Positions 47,363 to 58,914 of a stretch of 64,000 bases of DNA are shown here, in pieces. The position numbers were made by a program, and so were the translations under genes. How positions within the stretch are numbered: position 1 is the first letter of the stretch; every line of letters starts with the position of its first letter. This DNA is from Echinostoma caproni. Taxonomy: Eukaryota; Platyhelminthes; Trematoda; Plagiorchiida; Echinostomatidae. The stretch lies in contig UZAN01039780.1 in the NCBI GenBank assembly GCA_900618425.1, forward strand, positions 14,960 through 78,959, read 5' to 3'. The notes beneath the pieces were generated by a model. The model was not told where the DNA came from. It saw only the letters and a program-made list of their open reading frames with translations, and searched no databases.

Positions 47363-48325
47363 AGAGGTGGTGTGATCATGTACATCAACTCGACCTGGAG
47401 CGGCAGGTCTGAAATTTCTTTTGATTATTCCGCCGATGACATCGACTGTTTATCTGTTCAATCTTTCCCCAGATTTTCGTGATACAGAAGTATAATCATT
47501 ACCAACTTATACATAGCCCCCTTTTGTACCCAGTCTCACATTTCATCTTCCTTTGATGCATTTATTCCATCTTTCGTTCCCCTCATAGACGACAGTCTCC
47601 ACATCATTGTTGATGACTTTAATCATGCATACATAAATCCCATAACTTCTGTTAGCTTAACCGATATTTGCTTGTCCCCCACAAGAGGTGATTCATTTTT
47701 AGACAAGGTTATTACTAATCACCCAGAACATTTTACCTTAAAACTCACCGCACCTATTCCTACCAGTGATCATGCACTGATTCTCATAAGACCCACAGTC
47801 TACTCCCGTCCAATTCACAATACACTCACAAGAACCGATCAAATCACCATTCGTCTTCGCAATCTCTCCCCAAGAAACACCCTTCTTCTTAAGCGTTCCA
47901 TCAGTGTCGTTTCTTCGCGGTTTTCTTCTTATCCCTCTTTACACAATGCAGTCAACTTATTCATTGAAACACTTAACTACACGTTTGACCTATGCTACCC
48001 TTTTGAAACTCTATTTGTTTGTAATGGCAGAATAGCATCTCCACGGCTGAAATCATTCAGAGGACAGAAGGAACCATCGTACAAATCTGGAGACTCAGCG
48101 GCTGTCAAGCATTACACCGACTTGATCAAAGCTGAAATCAAAGGCCTTTCTGCCCCGTACGCCTCCCAGCTTCTGCTATGTAACAACAGCAAACGAATTT
48201 GGCAAGGTATCAAATTGCTGTGTGAGACCAAATCCAAAACGTCGGATTGTACAGCGGATTTGGACAGTGTTAATGCAGAATGTATCTATCCATCAAGCCA
48301 TTTGTTCTGGACGATGCCGTTCAAG
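47363..48325 (+). pseudogene. LINE endonuclease (C-terminal part) and linker
   Basis: One frame runs from 47363 to 48325 with a single stop near 47480. Boxes seen: GGVIMYINSTWSGRSE, DDIDCLSVQSFPRFS, DSLHIIVDDFNHAYIN (the catalytic GDFN box has Asp for Gly), LSPTRGDSFLDKVITNHPEH and APIPTSDHALILI (catalytic SDH). The linker contains LLCNNSKRIWQGIKLLCE. The N-terminal third of the endonuclease, with the catalytic Glu, is missing because of the truncation. Apart from the one stop the frame is unusually well kept compared with the reverse transcriptase part. Confidence 0.85.
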
Positions 48326-49745
48326 TAGAGGCAGTTTCGAAAGAAGAAACTCTTGAGCTTTTGCGTACCGTGAAAACCACGTGCAGTGCTGGTCCCGATG
48401 GTCTTTTATCTTCCCTTCTGAGATACGGGGCCTATTCTCACAGTGAAATATTCACATCATTTTTGAACAATTCCTTAAAAACCTGCTCTATACCAGATTG
48501 TTGGAAACCAGTAACAACTGCTCCCATTCCCAAATCCTCTCCCTCAAACGTTCTAACCAAACGCTTTCGTCCCCTAATGGACTTAAGCTAGCAGAACGTG
48601 TTGTTCTTAAGCGCATTCAGTCCTTCCCTGATGTCCCATATGATCCTCTTCAGTTTGTCTATAAACCAAACAGAGGCACGTTGTATGCAATTTCCTCTCT
48701 GTTACATAAAATTACCAAATCCCTGAATGACTCTGCGAAATCTGTCCGCTGTGTGTTTCTGGACTACTCATCTGCTTTTGATTCTATTCTTCGTTCCATT
48801 CTTCTTCATAAAGTAGAGACCTTTGGTTGTCCTAGAAAGTTATTAGCTTGGCTTGCCGATTACTTACTCCGGCAGAACTCATTGTACCAGGTTAGGTCAA
48901 AAGAAATCCAAACCGTTGTTGAACAGCTCTGGAGTACTCCAAGGTGCAGTTCTTTCCCCATACTTATTTTATACGTATATCAGTGACTTGTCTGCTTGCA
49001 CCTCTACATCTCTCTTCAAGTATGCTGACGATGTGGTTTTGTGTCAGGCCATCTCTGACTCTTCTGGTTTTTCACAATTTTCTGACAACTTGGATAAATA
49101 AATTCTAACGGTTTTCCGCCACATCTGGCCTATCTCTTAATCCCTCCAAATGTTTCGAATGTCTTTTTACATTATCAGGCTCTTCTTTCCCATCTGAACC
49201 GGCATCGATCGGTTGCAGACCAGTATTCCGGGTAAACTGTATAAAATACCTGGGCGTCTTTATTGATACTAATCTTCACATTCAACACATCGTCAGTAGG
49301 CTTCGACGGCTTTCTTTTCATATCCGTAAACTTCGTCAGTTTCGTATCCCACAATCAATTATTTCCAACTTTGTGTATCAGTGTGATTTCCCCGTTTTAC
49401 TTTATTGTTCATCTGTTATTTTTCCCAATCTCTTCAAGGAAGATTTTAATTTGCTTCGAGGTGGATTGACCATCATTAGTCCCACCGAAGGAGTTGACAA
49501 CTAACCTATGCGAATGTCATTTGAATGCATGTGAAAATTTGGTGCATAAGATTCTCATCGACTCCACACATCCGCTACACGCTGACCTAGCTTTCTGTTG
49601 TTTCCATCCCTCAACTAGATCACAATATCGTTGTGTTCCCTCTAAAATAGACATTTGTCGTAACTCCACAGGACTCTCATTAGCATGTATTCTTGTTAAC
49701 AAAGAACCGGTTTTCACAGAATTTTTTAACGGTTTTGAAACCTAA
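48326..49745 (+). pseudogene. LINE reverse transcriptase and C-terminal domain
   Basis: Reverse transcriptase motifs appear in order over shifted frames: VSKEETLELLRTVKTTCSAG PDG (fingers), PIPKSSPSNVLTKRFRPL, LKLAERVVLKRIQSF, then LQFVYKPNRG. Motif A is RCVFLDYSSAFDS (catalytic Asp present), motif B GVLQGAVLSPYLF, motif C FKYADDVVL (YADD intact), and motif E VNCIKYLGVFID. The C-terminal part reads HPLHADLAFCCFHPSTRSQY, then ICRNSTGLSLACILV, the short HPL...R...YR...R block that ends CR1-type proteins. Shifts lie near 48590, 48900, 49100 and 49500. All catalytic residues survive, but no intact enzyme is possible. Confidence 0.88.
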
Positions 49746-49836
49746 ATCGCTTTTTTCATTGTTATTTTAATTTTCTCCCTTGCTCCAAACTGTATATTTT
49801 TTAAACTGAAATGTGGGCTTCATGCTTGCAGAAGTT

Positions 49837-49884
49837 ATTACAATACAATACAATACAATACAATACAATGCAAAACAATACAGT
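49837..49884 (+). repeat. ACAAT tail of LINE
   Basis: About seven perfect ACAAT units and a few variants follow the LINE 3' UTR. The same motif in reverse orientation ends the minus-strand copy at 24471-24490, and it appears at 1-35. Confidence 0.9.
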
Positions 49885-49889
49885 ATCAC

Positions 49890-51985
49890 TCAGAAATTTC
49901 ATCAAAATGGAGGTCATTATTCTTACTACTTAAATGCGGTTTAGTAGTTGTTGCATACCGACGGAATAACCTGTTTTCTCTATTGAAACCGAGAAAGAAA
50001 TTTAAAGGGTCTAAACAATGACTGATTGTCTTCAGGTCTATTTTACAACAAACATTTTCAACACACTTCAATTCGCAAAGAGATGTTTGTGTTATGGAAC
50101 AGGAATTCAGATTTATTTCGTCCGCAAAGTCATAAACGTTGTTATAACTCGCAATTCATATTGACACTGAAACATGACTAGTTTTTGGTTCAACATTTGT
50201 ATTAATTTTTCTCATTTCAAATTGTTCATCTAGTCTACTCAATAACTGAGCAACTAATAAATCACAACAAACCACATTTGTAATATTGTGCTAAATTTAG
50301 CTTCTGTCTCCGTTGCTGCAGATTTTTTAATTTCTAGTGATAAACGCAAACGTGGACAAAAGCTTTCAGATACAAACCAACTATGAATATTATGGAGTGT
50401 TTTGCAACGATATGTAAATTCTCAAAAGAGACGTGGTGCTAAATCCAAAACATCTTAGAATAACCAAAGCACAATTTCTGAACTTGTTAATTCAGTTAAT
50501 GTCACATCTAATCACCGGTGACCTGGAACAACAAATGTTACGTACAAGATGTTCGTGCGTTCATCTACCCTAACCGTTGAACAATCTTTCAAGTAATTCC
50601 AAAACAAAATCGACATACAAACTTCAAATCTGCCAAACAGCTATTTGAACAATTCCAAAACAATCGGCGTCAACTGATCATCCAGTTCGTTTAACCAATT
50701 GATATGGACAACTGGTGTCCCGCGATGGAGCTAACGCTATATCTACAGTGGCTGAAGTTTAGTAGTACCAATCAGACGTAAATTATTTCGGTTTGACAAT
50801 AGAAATATGGGGAAAAAGACTGTGATTTGCAGAGTGTGCTTTCTGGTGAACAATGAAATCTGTTATCTGTTATCTGTTAACACCAACAGAGTACCGCGCC
50901 TAGTTAAGAGAATGGACGGAGTAGAAAGTGGATATTGGAAAATAAATGAAGAATAATAAGAAGGGCTATGGATGTTGAATTTAGAACTACGTTTCAGTGT
51001 ATTTTGAAAAAAAATGTCTCTCACAGAAAACACTTATGTTGTACTTGTGATGCTTGTTTACAGTTCACATTGGTCTTAAGAATTCAAAATCGATATGCAT
51101 TTGCTCAAGCGTGACTGTTCGTTGGTCAAGATACTCTGCTGAACTGAACAGCCACTTGGAACGGCTGAACGCATTCGGACGACGAATATCTATGAACATT
51201 TGAAACTCACACAAAAACGTGTCTGTATTTGAATCGATTCGCACTTGTGCTAATGTGAGGAACTCACTGATGGATTGAAAAACCACTTTCTTCAGTGCTA
51301 CAGTTTGCGCGAAATTACACAGCTCAAAAACAAATTCAAATTTTTACTCCCGGCCACTATTGCACATAAAATAGTTTAAGTCGTTTAAAAGATCGATCAA
51401 ATCACTATGGTAACTGTTGAACTTTGGGAAAAGTCGTTGATATCCCACGTGTGATCGTTATTTGCGTTCCATTAACTTAGATTTATTTACTAAACCACAG
51501 GAATGGATAGCACAAGATGTTGAATCAAAAACAAGAACATAAGTTTAACGTGTTGGTGAGCAGTTGACGATAATATAATGCATTGTGCTGGTTAGAATGA
51601 TCAGGAGCCACAAATAAATCAGCTTTTGCCACAGGTTTCAATCGCCTAATAGCCATTATCTCTAAGAACGTGGTCAACCAAACGTTTTAGGAATAAACGA
51701 ATTTTTAGCGTCATGGTAATGCACAATACATTCGTGGCCAAGGTAACGTACGCCTTCAACTCACAACTCCAAAACGTCATCAGACCGCGATTCTTTCAAC
51801 TGGAACTCCAAAAGCGTACCCGACCGACACACTATTAACGGTCATCACCTCGTGGGAATGGCTCAACCAAATTATATGATGAATTTTTGGATAACCATAT
51901 TTGTTTTTGTACAGGCACTGTTGCTGATCTTCGGTGTGGGTTTCACTCACTGGGAGATAGTTAATTCCCGACCAGCAAATTGGAT
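49890..51985. other. No gene recognised
   Basis: Unassigned AT-rich sequence; I see no element. Confidence 0.4.
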
Positions 51986-51989
51986 TTAA

Positions 51990-52215
51990 ATGCCACAGGT
52001 TAAATAAAACACTCACTGTCTATGTTGATTTTGCCATTCACGCGAGGTAATGACCATCGATTGTGCAGCTCCGTGGTAGGGTATTGATGTCCCAACCACA
52101 AGGTTTGCGGTTTGAATACTGATTGGGAGGAAACGTACGCACTGCTGACGAGTTCAAAACAGAAAGTAACTGCTGTCGGGTCATCTAGTAATCTAAAAGA
52201 TTTCCATTGCATTTG
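51990..52215 (+). mobile_element. tRNA-derived SINE, family 1, degenerate
   Basis: The leader keeps TTTTGCCATTCACGCGAGGT and ATGACCATCGATTG, matching the other family 1 copies. The head has GTGCAGCTCCGTGGTAGGG (A box) and TTTGCGGTTTGAATAC (B box, diverged), followed by a damaged hammerhead. The tail matches weakly. Confidence 0.6.
52139..52183 (+). ncRNA. Hammerhead relic in SINE family 1
   Basis: GCACTG, then CTGACGA (a permitted variant at N7), then GTTC with loop AAAACA and GAA-like pairing, then a disrupted second box. CTGCTGTC still marks the helix III/cleavage region, but the 3' strand of helix I is lost. Inactive. Confidence 0.5.
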
Positions 52216-52219
52216 ATTT

Positions 52220-53600
52220 GATTCCACCCTGGTCTGTGTGAATTCTTATAAAACATTATTACCATTTTTAGACAGCAACCAGTTTTCATCCCCCATAATG
52301 TTACGCAAAACCCCATGCGGAGATAACATGTAACTTGAATTGAATGGCTACTCTCTTCGGATGCAATGTATTATCTTCTTTAGGAAGTATTCTTTCAGTT
52401 AAGCATTTCGAACATGTATTTAAATCAAAGATACATTTAGCATAATGCTCCAGGGCAGAAAAATAGTATTTGGCTCAGTAAAGTTGAAGATGGTAAAGCA
52501 TCAGATCCACGTATTTCACAAAAAGCATTCGTCATGCTCATAATCAACGAACTATTGAGGATCGGGAATAAACTAGAAATACCAGTCAAGTGCCTCACGG
52601 AAAGCACCACCGACAAAATTGTTCATTTTTGGTCGCAGATGTCGTCGTATCAACGTCAAACCCTTTGTTCGTCATCTGATATAACTTCGCCGAAACCATG
52701 CTGCCGCTTTACTCTACAAAACTAACGCTCCACCAAAAAACGTCAACTGTAACGTTCACCACTTCGCACAAGTGTCACCTTGGTGTATTCTCGTCACAAA
52801 CCGAGTGAGACAAATACCCAGACTGCGTAAGTCGGTTTTCCACTTGTTACCTCAACGCAGCCGTGACATTAACGGAATCTAGTGTTTTACGTTGACATGT
52901 GCGGTGTGCACATTTCTGACAATCCGAGTTGATCGCGATCTGGTTTTGGTTAAAAGTGAAGAAATGTGCGACAAAATTGTGCAATTGTGAAACATCTTCC
53001 AGCACGGAAGACCGTTAGACAATGGTAACAAATTCTGCGGACTGGATTACCATGCTCTGCCCCTAGACTCGTTGGAGTGACGAGGAGAAATTGGACTGAG
53101 GTATGGAAATCATCAGATCAACCCGCGGGACATTTATTGGAGTTCCACCCGTATATCTTAACTTTGCTCATTGTTTTTTTATATATTGCATGATCAAAAC
53201 ATGATTATCCGCTTTCTCGTACCCATAAATTGTTTCTATTATTATGCTTTCTTCATAAAAGAGATAAGGATATAAGAGGATAAAGAGTTTATCCAATACA
53301 CCGAGGATACGGTCAGAGTGGTGGTTGCGTTGTACATGTGTACTCACGGTTCTAAATTTAATAACCTTTGAAAACACTGTTTTCCCGTCACCAATTTGAA
53401 CAGAAAAGTCAGAAACCTAAGTTTGCACAACGTACCCATGGTCATTTCGCTGCATCTGTACACGTGCACACTACATTCCAAGTGATTTTTATAGCCAGTG
53501 AGATGACAGATTTGAGAGAAAAAACACAAGATCGCTAATCACAACGGACAACGCAACGCAAAAACACAAAAAAAAACAAAAAGGGGGAATGAGATAGGGC
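52220..53600. other. No gene recognised
   Basis: Unassigned; I see no element before the PLE relic. Confidence 0.4.
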
Positions 53601-53605
53601 AGGGG

Positions 53606-54420
53606 GACAATCACCAAGGCAAAGCTAATGTGACTAACCAGTCGTGTTGTTTGCATAGATCAGGTTTGAGAGTGTGAATGGCTAGGGCCTCGGCAAATTT
53701 CAATAATTTTGTGTTTGCTGTGTTGTAGATGACATGGGATGCGTGGGGTGGGGTGACACAGTGTTTTTGTTAGAGTATGTTGCGTTATAGAAGATCTAAG
53801 CTTTCTCCGATCATCATCGATGACGTAACATTTGCAAAATTGTCGTCCATTGCTTTCTTAAGCCACACAGAGATGTTCGGCCATTCGGTGACGTAACTGC
53901 CTCTCTGTCCTGCTTAAGTAGACGGCTGAGAATCCACACTTGAATTGGTAAATACAATTTGATTTGGCGGAGGGAGGCAATGGTTCTTTCACCGATGTCG
54001 TTGGTATCCGGGTGGTAATGAAGACAATGGCTGGGTCAACTGCGTACTAGACTCGCTTGACAGCAGAGTTCAACCGCTTGCTAACTAGTTCATTCACGTC
54101 ATCGCCTTTGTATGCTAACATCAAAAACGTTTTCTTTTTCGGAACAGTTATTGAATTGTCTACTTTTGGTGTTACTTTACTATCCTTGGTGTTGTAGGCT
54201 CCGGGATATCCGTTTGCTTGTAGCGCTTCTTTTAGGACGCTGTCTTCGTCGCTTAAACAATCCTTTGTGCATATTTCACGAGCTCGATGAAATAGTGAGC
54301 GAACGAGCCCAAATTTGTATCTCATAACAATAATCGTTCTATGCCTGTACACGTTCGTTCACCATAATTGATCAATCCCATATGCTGTATGTATATCTTC
54401 CTGTTTGTTTTAAGTCAGCG
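53606..54420 (-). pseudogene. Penelope-like element: RT end, linker and GIY-YIG
   Basis: This is the longest PLE relic. In minus-strand order, KQTGRYTYSIWD (about 54410) recalls the end of the RT core. The frame 54352-54047 reads KFGLVRSLFHRAREICTKDC, VLKEALQANGYPGAY and LAYKGDDVNELVSKRLNSAV, the conserved thumb and linker region of PLE reverse transcriptases (R-A-x-x-I-C, N-G-Y-P, F/Y-K-G-D). After a stop it continues VFITTRIPTTSVKE and KSNCIYQFKCGFSAVYLSRT, then ERQLRHRMAEHL, a GIY-YIG start with a Cys pair and the Y-L-S-R-T signature (usually Y-I-G-R-T). In another frame follow VWLKKAMDDNF, NTANTKLLKFAEALAIHTLK and PDLCKQHDWLV, the domain end. Three frames and several stops are needed. It is a third PLE lineage, different from those at 8.3 and 19.8 kb. 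Confidence 0.83.
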
Positions 54421-54424
54421 ACTA

Positions 54425-55565
54425 AAAAGATCAAACACCTCGAAACATTTTCTTCTTTCGGTTTTGATGAAGTAGACAAAAGGAACTCAATGCTACAAAC
54501 TACTGATAATGCTTGTTCGTTACAGCCGACATGGTGAAATTATTTGCCACACGAAAATGGGCATATTTTGCACAATTTGTAATTTTTACAGTAAATGGGC
54601 ACTGGATAGGTTGTTTCGAGATCCCAAATTTTGAAGAATGATGGCTTTTGATAAGACAGCTGCTTACCGTATATTTCTCTTTGCGGATTTCATACAGCAA
54701 CGAATTAACAGGGTAGGGATGAATGAACTCATAACAACATTGCTATTTTGTGATCATCTAGCCATATTTTGTTGTTGCCAATGAGGGAAATACCGCTTTC
54801 TAGTTAGAAACGATCACTGCACGCAGACCAATTCAACGGCCTTGAAGTCATGGTGGAAGGACACGTATTCAATCACTATGATCGAGTTGACATTTGAAGC
54901 AATACGGAAGATGTGCGATCTTGATGAATGGTAATTTTTTGACGCCCACGTTCAACAATAAGAGAAATGGGTAAACATGCAGGCTGAATTTTGATTGTCC
55001 AGGAGCAGGGGCATTTATTTCATGAAAAAGAATTAATTTTTATATGCAAATCACCTCAATGATTAAGTCTAAAAATCAGTTAGATCCTGAAAGATATATC
55101 ATCGAATGTCAGAGGGCTTTTCAAATATAAATTCTAAATACCGTGATTTTGTCAAATTGAAGCAAATGGTTTTGATTAAATAAATAAAAATCTGAGCAGT
55201 GATATTATAATTGAATACTATAGGGGATCTTCCCCACCCACCCGGAAAATACCAGAACCAATATATTATGCGTACTGATGGTCCACGTTTCAAATTTCCA
55301 TCAGAGTTGGACTGCATACCAAGCTTAGTGTGCAATCCGTTGGTTTCCATTTCCACTAAGATGCAGATTGTAAACTGCACAGAACAATCGCATGCAACGG
55401 ATGGGGGTGGGTTGGTGAATTTCTGTCTATTAGATTAAGTTTAACAACATTTGAACACGAATTTCATCGTTGTAGAATTTTGAGGAGTTAGTCAACCACT
55501 TTGATGTGTTCGCTTCCCCACTGAAACAGACAACGTAATATGGGAAAGAATGTGAACCGTATATT
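54425..55565. other. No gene recognised
   Basis: Unassigned AT-rich sequence. Confidence 0.4.
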
Positions 55566-55569
55566 ACAC

Positions 55570-55650
55570 GTTTTAGCTCAACCGGTCCCGCGTCAGATTA
55601 TCCCAGTTCTCGGCTGTGTCAACACCTGGGTTCAAATCTCATCCACCCTG
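55570..55650 (+). mobile_element. tRNA-like SINE head
   Basis: GTTTTAGCTCAACCGG (A box) and CACCTGGGTTCAAATCTC (B box) are about 45 bases apart, as in tRNA-derived retroposons. The acceptor ends do not pair convincingly. There is no hammerhead module after it. Confidence 0.45.
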
Positions 55651-55654
55651 GATT

Positions 55655-58125
55655 ACAATAAAAACAGAACACAAAATTTGATCCCAAACCTATCTTTACT
55701 ATTTTTTACTTACGCTTCAAAAACATCGCATGATTTCCTTCAGTCGTTTCGATCCTCTGACATAGTAGGCTACCAAGTTCAGTTACAGTGAGTGCATGGG
55801 CAATAAAACGATGTCATATTATTTATTTAAAAAAGCCAATTCATTTTCATGATCAACATGCATACATAAATGCTGGCATACATGTGTGTTACACAATATA
55901 CGCAACTTGGACTAGTAATGTGAAGTGCAACAAAATGTTGTTTTTGTTTTTTTCACCGTAAACGAACACAACCAGCGACATTTATAAATGTTCAATACGT
56001 GAATATCGCCCAACAAAAGGCCATAATTTGCAATCCGATCTGGGAACGTTTAACAACTCGAAACTACGCTTGTTTGCTTAGTTCGTGCAATTTAATTCAA
56101 CCCGGCGAAGATAGAGCGGTAAATATGTGCGCATAAATGCGTTTTATATCAGTAGTTCAAATCAAACAATGAGCCCAAACAGGACAGTGATAGATGTGGT
56201 TGAACGTTTGCAAGGACTACCGCATTCTTTTTTTCTTTTCACAGATAATAAAGTTGATTTTGTTATTCGATACGCAGTAAAGCAGACATTTTTAATCAGG
56301 TAATCATGAAAAAAGGGATGATTACAATCGGACGATAGTCATACATTTATCGCGGAATTCCGTCCGTCGAGAAAAATTCATTCCCACAATCGGAGAGATA
56401 TATACCCGTGGAGGAATTAACACACGTTCATTCTGTCTTAGACCAAAATGAACAATCGTGTAGTCGAACACTCAATCCTAACATGTTCGCGTTTTTTCTT
56501 TTCTTCATTCAAGTGCATTGATACTAATTGCCTCGGGATCAATGAATAGGTTCACTGGGTTTTGTTTCTATCTGTCTGCGCTGTGGATTAAGCAAAAACA
56601 ACAAGCTCGTCGGTTGAAGTGCACAACCGATCACAATTTTTGCACCATGTCTGAAAGATCCATTGAAACGCGTGCGCGAAATAAACAAACGTTTGGTTTC
56701 CGTTATGGACTGTTTGTATCGTTGCACTCATCTTTATCTGGTCCCATTTTAGAACATAGTGTAAGGGTGAGCTCAGTCTATTCGTCTGGGGCATCGGGTA
56801 ATCGAATAAAATGCGGTTTAGCTGCGTTGATTTCAGTGTACCTGGGTCAACCAAATGTAAGCAAGGAACAAAGATGAGAAATTCGGAATCCAAACAGGAT
56901 ACAGATTCGATGCTGGCTAAAACGCTTGTGAATGTATGGGTAACATAAGTTCATGGGAATGCTGTAACGCGTTGTATGCTATACGATATCCACACAGGCC
57001 GTAATGACAAGTTTCGTCATTGCTTTACCTCCTCCGCCCAAGTTGCGAACAAATTGAGCCCAAATTGTCGATAACATAAAGGAAACAAAAGTTGTTCAAT
57101 AAACTACTAGTATTAGTCATCATCGTTCATGTTCACGCACAGAAATTCAATATCTCGTAAGATTTATTACCGATCAATATTTGGATACGTTTATTGGTTT
57201 GATGGTCCCGACTTTATTAACACTGGGTGCGTATGGAACTGCACTGTATAAACTGCACTACCGAATATCATTTACCTTACTAAAATATCCCTATCTGCTG
57301 ATTTCTAATTATTCAAATGGTTATAAATGCAATCTAGAAAAAGCGGATGATTAGCTTGTTGAAAGGGGTTCGGTAATAATATCACTCTAGTCAGAACAAG
57401 GAAGAATTCCCGCGTTGCTCCCGTCAATATTCATTAGAAATTTCGATGCCCCCGTTGTGTTGCTTGCACCGGTGGGTTCTACAAAAAAATAGCTGACTAA
57501 GACAAGGTAAGAAAGGAGTCGACTGAACTTTGTGTTCCCGGCTAAGAACAGCCGACAAACATCACAGCAGAAATCTTCATTATTATTCGGGTGTGCTTAT
57601 TGGAACTTCGGAACCGTTCCGGTTGAACCTCTCCTCATTGCTTGGGAACCTATACTCGGTTAAGGTGAAACAAAATCTTCAAACAACTGAGCCGTCGCGC
57701 ATGACCGTTGCTAACGGTGATGTCTCACACCTTTCGGTTCTCCTTCACTGAATTGATGACTGTCTAACTGCACTGTGTTGCTCTGAAGTTGCATTCCCGT
57801 TGAAAATTAGAATGAAAAAAAATCGAGAAAACAAAATCGGGCATTTGAATGAAAGGATCAAAGATAACTTCACGGGATAAAGGATATTACTCCCCGCCGG
57901 TCGATGTGACACTGAAATGGTGAATATGTTTCACGGAAGTCAGCTGATAGCACAGATTAAGCTGGACTATCAAGAAAAGTCAAAATAATTGAAACCTATT
58001 AATTTGTGCAATGCAAGATGCTTTTATAAATATCAATCAATACCCCGTCAGGTACTAATAAAGACCCGAAAGCCATTTGTAAAGTTCTGTCATGGTAAAT
58101 ACCCACAACCGGTTGCTTTTCTTGT
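55655..58125. other. No gene recognised
   Basis: Unassigned sequence. Overlapping frames on both strands at 56518-56893 look like chance. Confidence 0.4.
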
Positions 58126-58140
58126 CCCATAGGACTTAGC

Positions 58141-58910
58141 CCTTATGGATCGATTGAAGGTTTATTAAAACTAGGGAACGCTGTGAGTGCAGCACGGATC
58201 TCTGTGGAACTCCTCGGGCTACTCTGATAGGATCAGAAATTGACCCCGAAAACCTAGCTGCCCTGGTGCGTTCCTCTATTCAGCGCAGTACAAGTCCCCG
58301 AATTCCATAATTGTGTAGTTTCCTCAGCAGTATTTTGTGGTTCACTCGGTCGATTGCCTTGGAGAATTCGGGATACACGAAGTCCATTGTATCACCGTAA
58401 TCAGCTGCTTTTGTCCACTCGTCTCGGGACAGCGACGAAACCCGTGATGAGCAGGGGGTAAAAGTGACTCATCACACTGTTTGTAGCGGAAGATTCCATG
58501 ACTTTGGATAATACGGGGAGAAGAGAAACGGGGCGGTAGTTAGCTGGGTTACTAAGACAGCCACTCTTGTGTATTGGCGAAGTCATTCCTTGTTCCCACA
58601 TTAGTGATAACGCAATTCTGTTAAACACGTAGGGACAGCTCACTTATGGTTGAAATATGTTGCTTGCCAGGTTGGTTAGGATTTGTGGATGGATGTTACT
58701 TAACCCCAGAGCTGAATTTTTTTTTCAAACACTGCAGTTTCCATGTTATGATTTCTGAGGGAAAATCCATTGTGTTGAGCATTGAGTAGGGTATGTGCTC
58801 AAGTAACCGAGGCAGTCGTTGTCCTGTGTTCTCAGCTGCGGTGAACACTTGAGCTTACTGACTTTCTAACGTTTCAGCTGCCTTCTGTCTTGTGATTAAG
58901 ACACCTTCTT
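58141..58910 (-). pseudogene. LINE reverse transcriptase fragment
   Basis: The linker includes KAAETLESQ, NTGQRLPRLLEHIPYSML and LSNIHPQILTNLASNIFQP. The core reads MTSPIHKSGCLSN, PANYRPVSLLPVLSKVMES, then after a frameshift DEWTKAADYGDTMDFVYPEF SKAID, VNHKILLRKLHNYGIRGLVL, and RVARGVPQRSVLHS. These are RT fingers, motif A and motif B. Motif A normally reads D-F-S-K-A-F-D; here the first catalytic Asp is Glu and Phe is Ile, and motif B has R for G in PQGS. The YADD motif is missing. The gene is dead by both mutation and truncation. Confidence 0.83.
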
Positions 58911-58914
58911 TCAA

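Larger units (their letters stand above)
47363..49884 (+). mobile_element. CR1-like LINE, 5'-truncated copy
   Basis: A plus-strand non-LTR retrotransposon of the same family as the one at 24471-26130. It starts abruptly inside the endonuclease (RGGVIMYINSTW, equivalent to GGGVATYINVSW), runs through the reverse transcriptase and a C-terminal domain ending at 49743, and closes with a 3' UTR and an ACAAT tail at 49837-49884. The 5' truncation is the normal product of incomplete target-primed reverse transcription. At least three frameshifts and several stops are present. Family-level naming (CR1/jockey group) rests on motif style and the microsatellite tail. Confidence 0.85.

Noticed and set aside
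53800..53850. GATGACGTAACATTTGCAAAATTG on the plus strand as a PLE hammerhead
   Set aside because: The minus strand codes for the GIY-YIG domain here (WLKKAMDDNF), and no CTGATGA box precedes it.
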